DNA of 64,000 bases, taken from Asterochloris sp. CNOR1. Taxonomy: Eukaryota; Chlorophyta; Trebouxiophyceae; Trebouxiales; Trebouxiaceae. The position numbers were made by a program, and so were the translations under genes. Numbering within the stretch: the first letter of the stretch is position 1; every line of letters starts with the position of its first letter. Shown one piece after another: positions 45,325 through 56,964 of the stretch. The DNA lies in the NCBI GenBank assembly GCA_963969365.1, contig OZ017763.1:186001-250000 (forward strand). Reading direction: 5' to 3'. Below the pieces are notes generated by a model. It was not told where the DNA came from and ran no database searches. It saw only the letters and a list, made by a program, of their open reading frames with translations.

Positions 45325-46660
45325 TCAGCACCATGGTTCAGCACGGATGGCCATCCAATCAGGCACAGGGTATGGGATGACAAAAAAGTTGACTGTGCTT
45401 GAGAGAGTCCTGACCTGGGCGGCAGGCATCTTGCCCGCCACCAGGCTGTCTCGGCAGACCACAGTGAGGGGGTTGGGGCTTTGCATGCAGTCAAGGACAG
45501 AGGGCAGGGTGCCAATATGCAGCGCAGGTTGGGTGCAAGGCAGATCATTTGCATAGACCTTAGATATGAATAAAATCTTGAGCAGGGGCACAACAAGTGC
45601 TGGAAGAGCCCCAACCAAAACAGTGCTGGAAACCGCAAGCACCCGCAATTGATGCATTGGCGCAAGCCAATGGGTTGGCAGTCGAGAGCTGCCTGGCAGA
45701 CTGAGGTCCAGCACCTGGAGCCATGACATGTGAAAGGCAGCAAAGCTGTTGGTGAAGTCATGACCAACATTCATCTGTGAGTTCACCATAAGCACCCGAA
45801 GATTGACTAGGCGTGTGAGACCTGAATCATGGGACAGGGCCCCACGTCCACTGCTTTGCGCGTCAGGACAAGAGCCTGCAGCTGTGTTAGCCGCGTCAGG
45901 GATGGCAAAACCGTGGAACGTGGGGTCTTGTCGGTGTTGAACTCAAGGTAGAGCAGGTTGCTGAGGTCTGAGATGCCAGGTGGAATGTAGGGCACAGATG
46001 AGTCTGAAAGCCTCAGCTCCCTGTGATGCCGCAATGCTGAGAGTCGGCTGAGACCTTTGGGATCTATATACTGATCCTCTTCCCCTTCCTCTTCCTCAAA
46101 GACGAATTCTGAGTCCTCTGTCGGGTCCTCTTGCATGGCCAGGCTCAAGCTTGTCAGCTGTGTCAACCTTGTCAGAAAATTCAGGCTCGTGTGGTGCCAT
46201 CTGATGCCGCCCAGTACCAGTCTAGTCAACCTGGGCAAACCCATCATCACCCAATGCCATTCAGGGGCAGAAAGTCCTGGCACTTCCTCAATGGACTCAA
46301 CGGCAGTCAGCCATGGCCCCAATACCTGTCACAGCAGCGGAGTTGTCACACAGCAATGCCTGAGTCAATGCGCTGTGGATGGCCAGGGAGTACAGACTGG
46401 ACACAGCCATCAGACCGAGACTCTCAAGGACAAGCACGCTCAGCACCACCAATTCCCTGCTGACTCCCTGGTCAATGGTAAGCTTCTTGACGAAGTCCCG
46501 ATGCTTAACAGCCCAGGCCGCCATGCATACTTTGTCCTCCACAAAGCGCATTCTCCTTCTGAGGGGCTGGCTCAAGCTGAGGGTGTGCCAGGCGGCCGCA
46601 GCAGCAGCCCCAGCGTGCAGCTCTGCGTTCCATGCACGACACACATGATCTAGACAAAGC
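45325..46660 (-). CDS. F-box/LRR-like protein with a frame break
   Basis: 5' exon 46660 to about 46400 reads LCLDHVCRAWNAELHAG, an F-box-like end, and then a long helical segment. A short intron probably ends at GTGACAG before 46324. The next exon gives LRRs: LPRLTRLVLGGI, LTRLTQLTSLSLAMQ, an acidic insert (EFVFEEEEGEEDQYIDP), SNLLYLEFNT and LTRLTQLQALVLTRK. Near 45836-45855 the repeat pattern jumps frame and resumes as SGLTRLVNLRVLMVNS...WLQVLDLSLPG...APMHQLRVLAVSS, ending with TAG... at about 45325. No intron of realistic size can fix the jump, so one base appears missing. Not obviously a paralogue of the two plus-strand copies. Upstream exons before 46660 are not identified. Confidence 0.65.
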
Positions 46661-47462
46661 CTGCATGCAGTAAGGAAGATTTAGAGAACATTGAGAGAAG
46701 CTTCTCGCAATCTTAAGAGAAGCAATCAGATGCGTCTCGTGCAACAGACAACTCAAATGCTGCCAGCCTGCCATCTGTTGCTGCTGGTCCTTCTGCAAAA
46801 CATATGGCGGTGTTGTGGACAAAGCCAGGGAGAGATGCTACCGCGCTAGGGTCACATCAAAATCAGTGCCAATAGAGCCAATCACAGTCTCTCACCTGTC
46901 ATACACATCCACTCCAGCTAACACTCTGCCCAGCAACTCTGAGGGCAGGCTGTGAATGCTGGCCCTGATGCCTCCAGTTGTTGTGGCATGACTGCAACTT
47001 AAGTACCATGCATGTTCTGCAGATCAAAGCAGACGATTGCATAGCAGGCTGGCTGCCCCTCATGCCCAGCAGTCAAGCACTCAAGTGTGATCTTCGCCTG
47101 CTGACCAATGTGCACGAGGCGCACCTTGCTGTCTTTGAGCTCAGACCTGGCTCATGGCGTCCAAAACTCCCTCTCTTAGCTGCACTTGGACAAATCCAGA
47201 CTGTACTTGCTGCTTCAAGTCTGCTGCGGGATGGACTGCAGCTGTTTACGCCTGAGCAGCATGGCGCTTTTGATGTCTCTGCCTGGAAGCGTCTCGACAA
47301 GAAGCTTGCCTTTTGATCCAATTCTTGCTTCGACACATGACAAGCACGGCAAACGGGAGCCTCTGATGCAGAGCATGGGCTTATAGTCGCAAGAAGCAGT
47401 TCTAGTCCGATGTTCTCTGCCTGACAATCCTGAGTTCTGGCCTGTTAGTACTGAGCAGCAGC
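46661..47462. other. Intergenic with one possible orphan exon
   Basis: A plus-strand frame at about 47025-47316 (LPLMPSSQALKCDLRLLTN through SAWKRLDKKLAF) has coding-like composition, but no family and no partner exons were recognised. Otherwise empty; probable divergent promoter region for the flanking LRR genes. Confidence 0.35.
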
Positions 47463-49194
47463 ATGAAGAAGAGGTGCACGGATCAGGGCAGCTGCTCAGA
47501 TCAGAGTGTGCTAGCATTACCAGTGGGATCCCTTCATCTGCTATGCGAAGTGCGCCCATCAGCCAGTGATGAGGTAGCTCAAGCTTATTCTGTCTACAGA
47601 TGTGGTCAGGGTGTTGCTGCGCAGTGCCAGATCAGCCATCCCAATGTGAATATGCTGTTGCAGACTCTAAGCCTCCCCCCAGACATCTTCCAGGCTGTGC
47701 TAGCTAACGCAGTGCAGCAGCATGGCACTGCATCAAGCCTCAGGCTCACCAGCCGCAGCCTAGCACATAAGTGTGGAGCAGCACTGGTGACAGGTGAGAC
47801 AGCGCGCCAAGCACAGATCCTCCCTCCTTCCCGAGACGAGCACATTGGATGCTCTGCATACTCCCAAGCTCCTGCTGCCCCCACGAACTGCAGGCACCCT
47901 CTACCTCACTCCACCGAGTCTGCGTGGCCTGCCCGGGGAATTACAGTGCTGGCTACGGCAAGTGGGCATCCTCCAGCACGCCTTCCCCAACAGCACCCTG
48001 AGACTGGACAGTGTGATCTGCGCAACAGATGAGGTGGACGTCCATCACCTGCTCAGCTGCACGGAGCTCAGGGGTGTCACCATCTGTTCCACACCTGTGG
48101 CAGACGGGCGTCACAGGCACTTCTGGCAAGCAATGGCCGCTCTGGGCTGGCAACACGGCAGCCGCCTGCAGCTGCAGGCGGGGCCAGGCGTCTTCACAAT
48201 GCTGAGGGCAGAGCCTTTGCTGGCCGCTCACGTCTCTGAGGCGAGACTGCCATGGGGCGCAAGAGCCGGCAGCAGCTCGATGGACCAGGTCAGCAGCTTG
48301 AGCAGCCTCACCAAGCTGACATTGTTCAACCGGGACTCAGTGCTGGGGGAAGCAGGCAAGCTGGACGCCCTGCGGCAACTGTCAGCGCTGCAGTCTCTGG
48401 ACTGCCAGGGCGATGTCATGCAGACGCTGCTGGCCAAGTCAGTCCCCCGGAGCTGGTCACTGCTGACAGAGCTGCAGCTCAGCACCTTCAGGGCACCGGA
48501 CTGGTCCCTTGTGGAGCAGCAGTGTCCTCAGCTGCAGGCACTGGCCACACACGAGGCCATCCCACTGTGCCTGACTGCCCTGACCAGCCTGACCAGCCAT
48601 TTCTGGCTGCCTCAACACACAGACAGCTTCCAGTGCTCTCGGCTGAGCCACCTCCATGTGCGGAGGGCAGCCGATCTCACCTTGCTGCCCGGCACACTTA
48701 CCAGCCTCTCCCTGAACTCTGTTCCTGGCCCACCTTGGCTTGTGGCCCACCTTCGAGATCGGAGGCCCCGAGATCAGCACGTCAGATGCAAGCCATCCCT
48801 GGTGCACATCAGTTTCACGTCCCTGCTGGTGTATCTTTCAGACATCCAAGGCCTTGTGCCAGCCGCCCTTCATCCTGTTCTTGCAATGTCCGTGACATCT
48901 ATCAAGCTCACCATCCACCCACAAGCCTTCAGCCCGCCAGACATGGATGGAAGCATGGCTGGGCAACACTTTCGTCATCTTTTTGCAAGGTTGGCGTACC
49001 TGCAGCGCCTGCATATTCACTTGCAAGACAGCCAAGGGCTGCAACAAGCAGAGGATGTTCTCATATCGACTGCATGGCTACCAGCACACTGCAGACTTGT
49101 TGTCACTCACGAGCTGACATGCTCAGTCCGCATTGTCAAGTGTGCCTCTGGCTGCTTGTCGCTTCCCCTGTCTTCATGCCTAGCTGATAAATGA
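47463..49194 (+). CDS. F-box/leucine-rich-repeat-like protein, copy 2 (intact)
   Basis: Exons 47463-47573, 47664-47793 and 47894-49194; GT-AG junctions in phase, 513 aa. Exon 2 encodes LPPDIFQAVLANAVQQHG and SSLRLTSRSLAHKCGAAL, an F-box-like helix pair. Exon 3 has a CWLRQVGILQHAFPNSTL start followed by irregular leucine-rich repeats (SSLTKLTLFNRD, LSALQSLDCQGD, WSLLTELQLS, LTALTSLTSHFW, CSRLSHLHVR, LPGTLTSLSL). Likely a substrate adaptor for an SCF ubiquitin ligase, by analogy. Copy 1 lies 19 kb upstream in the same orientation and differs by many substitutions and a lost splice donor. The duplicated unit includes the 3' flank. Family expansion of such LRR genes is common in algae. Confidence 0.75.
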
Positions 49195-49537
49195 ATGGAC
49201 ACCATGAAATAGGAGGTGATTGCCAGCAATAAAGAAGTGCACTTTTGCACCTGCAGCTTTGTACAGACACAGCACCAGGCCACTGAGCTAAGTTCTGCCG
49301 TGAGATCAAGGCAACTACACTGGTCCTCAGCTGATGAGCAGTTCGCCCTCACTCTTAAAGAAGCTTTCCTGTGTCACAACTCAGCCGTTGTGGTTGACCT
49401 GCACTGCCACCAAGTCGCACCCAAAGTCGCCCTGCTGGTCGGTCAGCCATGACAGTACCAGTCTTCGTGCAGCAATTGGAGGAGATGGTGGGGCTTGCCA
49501 CAGCCAGGCACAGTACACCCTGGGCATGCGATTGCAG
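49195..49537. other. F-box/LRR 3' flank and probable 5' region of the UBA-PTH2 gene
   Basis: The first 190 bp share the copy-family 3' flank. On the plus strand an ATG at 49449 (MTVPVFVQQLEEM) could begin the next gene, but the implied intron to the UBA exon would be only 25 bp. Confidence 0.4.
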
Positions 49538-52450
49538 GTCGTTGCCTGGCCCTGCAGGGCTTCCCCAAAGTGCAGGCAGAGTGCGCAGTGCAGGCCACGC
49601 AGGGAGCAAGCATTGAGGCAGCCCTCCTGTGGATTGAGAGCCACCAAAATTTTGATCTGCTGTCGTCGGTGAGGGGCATGCAGGCTGCCACATCCCAGCC
49701 TTGAGAAGCTGCTGGAGATCCTGTCAGCAACATGTGTGCAGCTTCTGAATGTCATTCGGGCATGGCATACATGCGCTCCCTACACTGCATCACCTGCATG
49801 CAGCACCTGATGACATGTCATATGCCTCTCCCACTGTACACGGCTCTTATCTTAGCGCGGTGCAGAGGCTAGAGATTCCACCGCCAGGGGTTGCACCAGG
49901 CAGCACTACTGTCAGTGCTCCATGGCCACCGACCAGTCAGTCCACACAATTTCAGCAAGAAACCGTTCATTGTTGTATGCAGGCTAGTCTTTGCTGAGGA
50001 GTCCAAGCAGCAATGAGGCCACCCCAGCATCAGCTGCCTTGCAGAGCACCTGTGTAAAGCTTGAGACGCCCTTGTTGTGTGCCAGTGCAGGGTACGGCAC
50101 CCACCAACAGGCCTTGAGAAGGTGGACAGCTGAGGGCAGGCAACTGTGCAGATCTTGCAGTAGCAGGCCATCAGTTACATTGCTCTCTGCTGGTGCATGC
50201 GTCTCAGACAAGCAGCACACCAACACATTGAGAGGCAGCCGCACTGGCCACTCAAATGCCCGCCCCCTGAAAGCAATCTCGTGCAGAGGCAGGGTGCTGC
50301 AGCAGAGCACACCTGCAAGGGAGGATGTAGCAGGGCAGGTGGCCAGGCTGCAAGTCAACTAGCAGCCCATTCACTGAATGCACACTTTGTGGTGGTGCAG
50401 GCTGCCGCGCCCGTCAGCCCTTCTGTCAGGGAGAATGCCGCAGGGCAGGCAGCTATGCTTGCGAGTCAGATGGCAGACCTGCTGAGCAGCACGCAGGCGC
50501 CCACGGTGCTTCCAGAGGCCGACTGCAAGGCAAGAACGTGCACATCCAGTCCCTGCCAAGCGCTGAGGGCTTGATTCCCGACTGCCGTCACACTGCTGGC
50601 ATGTTTTGCTGCCATGGACTCACAGAAAGCAGACCTGCTCCGGGTCACAGATGCGCCTGTGCGCTGCCAGAGGCCAAGTGCAAGGTATCAAGGTGCACTT
50701 GGCTTTTGCAGACTGCAGACCAGCTCAGAGCCACAGAGAGATTGCAATGCTGCCATAAGCCAAGTGCAAGGCCTGAAGATGCACACCCAAACTCTGCTCA
50801 AGTGCTGGGGCCCTGACTGCCTGCATTCATAGTGCTGACTCTTTGACTGCAGCAGAGAGGCAGGCCCTCTGACTGCGTCGGCCACTCAAAAGCCAGCCCT
50901 GCTTCCAGTCACACAGGCGCCTGCTGATTTCAAGGCACCTGGTCAAGGCAGTCAGGTGGTCATGCAGGGCCTGGGGCCCTGATTGGGAGGGGCAGCTCTC
51001 CTGATGGCAGGCCTGTAGCCTGTCAGGGCTTTGATCTTCTGGTTCCAGCTCAGCAGCTCAGCTGCGTCTGCCTGCAGCTGCTCTGTGGTCTGTGCCCCCA
51101 GGGGCAAGTCAAGTCTGTGCCTGTGGCCTGTGTTTGGCACCTTTGTTGTGCTCGTCCCTGAGCTGGGCATGAGCCTGAGCAAGGACCTTGTGGTGCGTGA
51201 GGCCCAGCTGCTGCTTGACCTTTGCAGCTGCATCCATGTCGCCCCCTCTGTAAATCAGGCATCTGCCCCTGCAGTCCCTCTGAACACCATTGGGCTCCTG
51301 CAGGTGGGTTATCTGGGTGCATCACGATTTGAAGACCTATGCCAGGGGCTCATCTTGCAAGCAGTCACATGCTGCTCGGGCAGGTGGTCTTTGTTGCTGC
51401 AGCCGTGTCACTTCCCTGCGATCAGGCATCTGCTTGTGCAGTTTCCTATGGTATATGGGGCCCTGCAGGTGGTCTTTGTGGTGGCGGGTGACCTGGGCAA
51501 GAGCCCAGGCAAGCTGGCAGCACAGGTGGCCCATGCAGCTGTCGGCCTGCACCGCGTCCTGCTGGAGGGCAGATACCCCTGGCTGCCAGCATGGGAGGTG
51601 AACAACCGTTGTGCAATCTGTTCAACGCCAGCAGACCAGCTCTGGAAAGTCCTGTGACAGACAACCCGCCGGCCTGGGAGGTCAGCAGCGTTTCTTGCAG
51701 TCCAGCAACCCAGCTCTTGTGGTGGGCAGGCTGCTGCCTCTTGGGACCAGCAGCTGGTCTTGCTGCTCCAGGCCAGCAGTGACTTTGCATGACGCACAGG
51801 CCAACAAAGCCTCATGTTGTCGCAGTGGATGCTGTTGACCAGTGGTCGTCTTGCCACCGAACACGTTCAGTGTGCACCTCTGAGTACTGATTGCCAGGTG
51901 GCAGCGCTTGCTTCAGGCTTAGAAGTCAGGAGCTGCCCTGGTGCCTCAACTTTAAGATGCCTCCAGACAGGCAGCCACCCCTGGCTGCTGGCATCAGCTG
52001 TCATTGCATTGAGTCTGCAGTAAGAACGCTGCACAGCTGACATTGAACATATAGTTGTTTGGCCGGCCGAGCCAGCACTTGCATTTGTCTCATCGGCATT
52101 CAACTATGGCTGAACACGAACAGTGCCCCTGCCGCTCTCGAATACTTGGCTGCAGGCTTCAAACAGGCATTGCTGCAGGGCGCTGGTGAGAAGATGGTCG
52201 TGCTGCGTGGGGGTTCTTCACAGCAGCTCAGAGCATTGCAGCTGCAAGCAGAGCAGTGTGGGCTCCCCATTCACATGGTGAGTAGACATGGCCGCCTGAC
52301 TGGCTATGTGCAACATTGCACGCGGCTTTACTGCTGCAGGTAGTTGATGCCGGGCGAACAGAAATTGCTGCTGGCTCTTTGACAGTGCTTGCCATTGGTG
52401 GAGTAGCCCAGCAAGTTGATATTGTCACTGGACACCTCAAGACAATGTAG
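49538..52450 (+). CDS. Peptidyl-tRNA hydrolase 2 with N-terminal UBA domain
   Basis: UBA exon 49538-49668: [20 protein letters not shown] then [13 protein letters not shown], the three-helix ubiquitin-associated pattern. Catalytic part in exons 51469-51597 ([20 protein letters not shown] then [19 protein letters not shown]), 52179-52277 ([20 protein letters not shown]) and 52340-52450 ([20 protein letters not shown] and VTGHLKTM), with phase 0 joins to TAG. The GK...AAQ.AHA and DAGRT.I.PGS-type signatures identify PTH2, which releases tRNA from prematurely dropped peptidyl-tRNA in cytosol or organelles and in yeast and plants also links to ubiquitin receptors. Linker exons such as 50399-50530 ([20 protein letters not shown]) lie in a diverged repeat region. 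Start exon and linker splicing are unresolved. Confidence 0.85.
50399..50950. repeat. Diverged tandem repeats in the linker region of the UBA-PTH2 gene
   Basis: Three related segments near 50480-50545, 50615-50700 and 50885-50950 share CAGA(C/T)CTGCT..., CAGGCGCC/ATGCGCC and TGCAAGG...GTGCAC words. A fourth, weaker AGGATGTAGCAGGGCAGGT unit lies at 50320. They appear to encode repeated short linker motifs or decayed copies of one exon. Confidence 0.55.
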
Positions 52451-53682
52451 TCCGGTTTGAAGGCTGCATCCTTCTGTCAATCTCCTTCTGGTTGCGCACA
52501 GCAAAGACGACCACCTGATTCACACCATCTGAAAGTAGTCTTGCTCAAGTCTGGCAGTTGCAATGGTGACATCCACTTGTGTTTGAAATGAAGTAGAAAG
52601 GCTGCGCAAGGCAGCTGGCATCTGCGGGCAGAGCCACCACTGCAATCTGGCAAGCGCTGCTGCAGTTGAGAAGGGCTATGCGGGCAAAGCCTGGCACATA
52701 TGGATACGGCCTGTTGCAGTGATCTCAGACAGAAGGACCTTGGCAAATGCTGTTCAGACCTGCAGCATATGCACCTCCGCTCAATTCAACAGATCTTCTG
52801 GGTCTTAATCTTTGCCAGCGTGCTTGTGTGGCACCCTGGAAGCTTCTCTGTCAGTCCCAGACTGCCATTAGCTGCGGCCACACCTGGTGGAAGACCTCTG
52901 GCCGATTCTACTGTTCCTAGCCAAGCGTCCCCAGCTCCTCTGTAGTGTCCTGCCTTGACATGCATATTTGCTGCTGTATGGTAGGTTTGTGATGTTGCTG
53001 CTTGCCAGCAACTGAACTCACCGGGTGGACTGCCTGACATGCGGGAAGAGTGCTGCGCTCTTACATGCCCTCAGGGCATGCTGCACTGGAGCTGCAAGAC
53101 ATGTACCTGCTCTTCCTGGGCCAACGCCTGTGAGGGGCCTGTTGGCTGATTGAAGTGCCCATGACGAGCTGCATGGGGACTGGCCCTGGCGGACTGCATT
53201 GCAAAGGTCATCTGAGTGTGGCTTGGTGGCCACGCTGATATCATACTACCATCTGAATGGGCATCAAACAGGGATGCAGGCTGCTGGGCATGCATGGTGC
53301 AACAATGGATACCACTTGCACGTTTACTACAGCAGCTGCAATGCAGCTGACATCGACAGTTGGCTTACATGAGGTCAAGCAGGAATCTGGCACCCTTGTG
53401 GCAGTTATAGTTGCTAACTGTTTCCATTCACACTTCACCATCGCACTCGACACACCTCACCTACTAAGCCACTCTCGCCCGTAAGGTGAGCCTGCCTTGA
53501 TGTGTTTTGGCGGGGGCAGAGGTCCGCCTCGCAGCCTGAGCTCCCCTTGAGGTCTGCCGCAGCCCTCGTACAGCGTGGTGCTCTGCTGGTCGCACCCGCC
53601 TGATCTTCCTGAGCGTCTTGAATTTCGAGCAGTTGGCCTGATAGCCTGCTTGCTCTGTTGCAGACACCCACAACACACAGCA
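52451..53682. other. Intergenic, no gene seen
   Basis: Between the PTH2 stop and the ferritin-like gene. One frame (52700-52945, +) has a hydrophobic stretch (IFWVLIFASVLVWH), but no splice or family support. The promoter of the next gene should lie at its 3' end. Confidence 0.45.
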
Positions 53683-55767
53683 ATGAAGCTCATCGCAGCC
53701 ACCACAGCTGCCCTGGCCATCGCCTCAGGCGCGGCCGCCCGCAGCCTGCAGCAGGCACCAGCTATGGCGCCTACAGCAGCCTTCACACCAGCAATGCCCG
53801 CCATCACAGATGCTGACCTCCGTGAGTGGCCCCCCGCATTGAACGAAGTGGGCAGTCTCACTTCTGCATCTCTTTGCGTGCCTCTTTTCATGCCACTTCT
53901 GTTAGTCATTGCAACTGCCTGCCAGGTGCCATGGACAACAGCATCATCTCAGACACCGCACCAGCACTGCCTTGCATGCACACTGCTTAGGTCCTACGAG
54001 CATGCTTGGGAGTTTGGCATATTCTGTGGCACTGCTGTCTCAGGGCCAACTGCCACGCTCAGGGCTAGCACACATCAAATCCCGGCCCTCCTGCTGACCC
54101 CCGCTGCTTTTGCTTGCCTGCAGTCCAGTTCGCTCTTCAGCTTGAGTACCTGGAGGCTGCCTTCTACAGCTGTGCCACCACCGGCGCCCCCCTGCCTGCC
54201 AACGTGACCGGCTCCACCACAGTGATCACTGAGGGCTGCGCCCGCGGCAACTACACTGAGGAGACATACGATGTCTTTGGCGAGATTGCAGCTGACGAGT
54301 TGAACCACGTCAAGGTGAGCAGTTTGAGTATCTTCCTTGTGCACATCAATCATGATGATGGTGCCATCACGGCTTCATTGTGTGCACCCTGGCCCTCCAA
54401 CGGTGGAGGACTCAGCTTCGTCTGAGGCCCAGCGCAGCCATGCTGCAACTGCTCCTGGGCACTTGTAGTGCTTGTACACCTTCAGCACAGAGTTGCTTGC
54501 CAACCAGCTCCATGCCTGCCGCCATGCTGCCACATGCTGACCTGCCCCATGTGCTGCCTGCAGTACCTCCAGAGCGCTCTGACCGCCGCTGGCGCAACAC
54601 CCGTGCCCCAGCCACAGCTGAACCTGACGTTCTTGACCGCGGCCGCCCAGCTGGCCTACCCCAACATCGTGCAGGTGTGTGTCTCTGGTGTCTGCGTGCT
54701 AGAGTGTTGTGCAATCATGCGGCACGAGAGTGCCTGACAGCTGTGTCGCGCATCAATGGTCCAGCCTGCTGGACTGAGCCTTGGCCTGTTGAGCTTTTGG
54801 CTGGGACCCTCACTGCCATTGCACACCTCACACACAGCCAACTCACGGCTCACCGCTGCCTGCCCTGCAGAATCCCCCCTTCATGTACACCACCAACGAC
54901 CTGTTCGGCTACCTGGCTGCCTACGTGTTTGAGGACGTTGGTGTGACCGCCTACAACGGTGCCATCCCCGCCATCACCAGCAAGACCTACACCAGCGCCG
55001 CTGCCTCCATCCTGGCCATCGAGGCCTACCACGCAGGACTGGTGAGCGTCTGGCTGAGCTGCGTGGTCGATTCGTCAGCTTGCTGCCCAGTTGGAGTCGT
55101 TGCTGAGCAGAAGCATATTGCTGCCAGCCAGACAGCTCGACCTGTATTCAGTCAGATTGTGAAAAGCTGCCCTGCTGCTGCCAACCACACCTTGATGGCA
55201 TGGCCAGGCCCAACTACAGAGCAAACCTTCCTGCTCCTGCTGACATGCCTCTCACCCCCCACCTGCAGGTGCGCAAGACTCTGTACGACAGCGCTGATGA
55301 GGAGACCCCCTACGGCCAGACCATTGCCCAGGTCGCTGACCAGGTTTCCGCTCTGCGTGGCAACTTGACCATCCAGGTGGACCCTGCCACTGCCCCCCAG
55401 GGCGAGGACCAGGGCATCATCATGAACGACGTGAGTGCCTCAATCGTGCTGTGGCTGCTCTGCACAAGCTGCCCGCTCAAGGACAGCAGTTGCTCTCCTG
55501 GGCAGGCTACTCTCCTCGCCTGTGCTGTCCTGCCTGCCTGCTAGGCCTGCCAGATGCGCCGGCTGGCGCTGCTTGCTGCCTGACTCAGCTGCTGCTGGCA
55601 CCGCTTCCGCTCTGGGCTTAATGCTGACCCTCCGCTACTCTGCCCTGCAGCTTACCAACATCGTCCCCGCTGACGCCAACAGCCTGGCCTTCATGAGGAC
55701 CCCTCAGGAGGTCATTGCCATTGTCAGTGGCTTCTTCCCCCTGGGCCTCAACGGCAACATCAAGTAG
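53683..55767 (+). CDS. Secreted ferritin-like, desiccation-related protein (PCC13-62 type)
   Basis: Six exons, all in phase: 53683-53821, 54124-54314, 54564-54674, 54871-55041, 55269-55430, 55651-55767; 296 aa. Signal peptide [21 protein letters not shown]. Ferritin-like helices carry likely metal ligands: [12 protein letters not shown] (Glu), [12 protein letters not shown] (Glu/His) and [11 protein letters not shown] (Glu/His). The order and the C-terminal [20 protein letters not shown] segment match the Ferritin_2/desiccation-related family found in plants, algae and fungi (Rds1-like). These are stress-induced extracellular or vacuolar proteins; metal binding or oxidase activity is inferred, not shown. 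Codon use is strongly biased (GCC, CTG, ATC, AAG), suggesting high expression. A TGTAA poly(A) signal follows at 56036. Confidence 0.9.
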
Positions 55768-56964
55768 ATGCCCAGCCTCTACGAACAGCGCCCAATGAGG
55801 GGCTTTTGCTTTTGCTACAGACGCTCTGAACCCATCTACCAAACTATTGCCATGATTTAGAACGCTTGACAGCTGCTCCAGCAAACCATCAGTCCCCTCC
55901 TGGTCCCCTGCCTCTCAGCATTCTGGCTTGATGTGCTGCTCACACAAACTAGCAGCTGCCCTGCTTGTCTTCTTAGATGACCTTGAGACCGTTACTTACA
56001 TCTGATGAGACTGCTACTTAACTGCACAGCTCAACTGTAAAAAATGGGGGCCCTCAATTGACTGGCAAGGACATCAAGGACTGGCAAGGACATCAGGGAA
56101 GCGGGGAAACGCAAGCAGGGCTGCTATGCTAAGTAGCTCCAGGCAACCAGAGCAGGCCTTTTGAGGCTTGCCCCCCTTGGGTGACATGTGTTAGTGTGGA
56201 GTGACAATTCACATTCTGAGTGGAATATTTCGCCGCTCAGTAGATGATGACTTTCAGCAGTGAGAAGTGAGCTGTGCAGGTGAGTGGCGGTAGGCATCAT
56301 CAATACAGGTCAGCAAACAATCAAAGGCTTGCTCAGCCGCTCTGCTTACGCTTGCCAAGCAGCTTGCAATCACTGCTTTACCAGCTGCATAGTTGCTGCA
56401 GTGGACGTGTTGTCCTGGTGGCGGAAATGCGCTCACGTTCTCAAGCCCCGACAACAGCAGCCATGGTGCTACCCAAGGCAGCCATGTGGTTCCTGAGCTC
56501 AGCAGCAAGGTCAACCTTGAATCTTGCAAAGGCCATGCTGTTGGCCCTTGCTTCTTTCTGGCTGCCATGCCACCTGCGGAGGTCTGAAGGCACTGCTAAG
56601 ATCTTGGGGAACCCCTCAAATGCCTTTGAAACTGTTCGACAATCTGAGAGCTTCCAGAGCTGCAGTACACAAGGCGAAAAGGTTTGACCAGCACACAGGC
56701 GCTCAAGCTGAAAGGCAATTGACTGCGCACCTCCTTCACAACCAAAAAGGAGTCCCTCTCATCCGGGGCGCTCAGCGCACTGAGGGACTGAGGTGGCTGA
56801 GTAACGCCATAGCCGGCCTGTGAAGCCAAAGGCACCCACGGCATGGGTTTGGCTGATGCTGGAGGCTGAACACTGGAAAGAGGCCCCTGACGCAGCATCA
56901 CTGCAGGGGCAAAATATGCTTATGACACCTCGAGGCCACAGCGCCCACCATTGGGTTGGTAAAG
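55768..56964. other. Convergent intergenic region
   Basis: Holds the 3' UTR of the ferritin-like gene and the presumed 3' UTR of the minus-strand unknown gene. A 17-bp sequence GACTGGCAAGGACATCA is tandemly repeated at 56060-56095. No gene supported. Confidence 0.5.
56036..56040 (+). terminator. TGTAA poly(A) signal
   Basis: Green-algal polyadenylation word 269 bp after the ferritin-like stop, followed by an A-run. Confidence 0.55.

Noticed and set aside
49984-50358. 125-codon minus-strand frame (ending LLLGLLSKD)
   Set aside because: Protein-like in places, but it lies in an intron region of the UBA-PTH2 gene with no motif or partner exon.
50952-51325. Minus-strand coiled-coil-like frames near the PTH2 gene
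   Set aside because: They switch frame repeatedly and overlap the plus-strand gene; no splice chain could be built.
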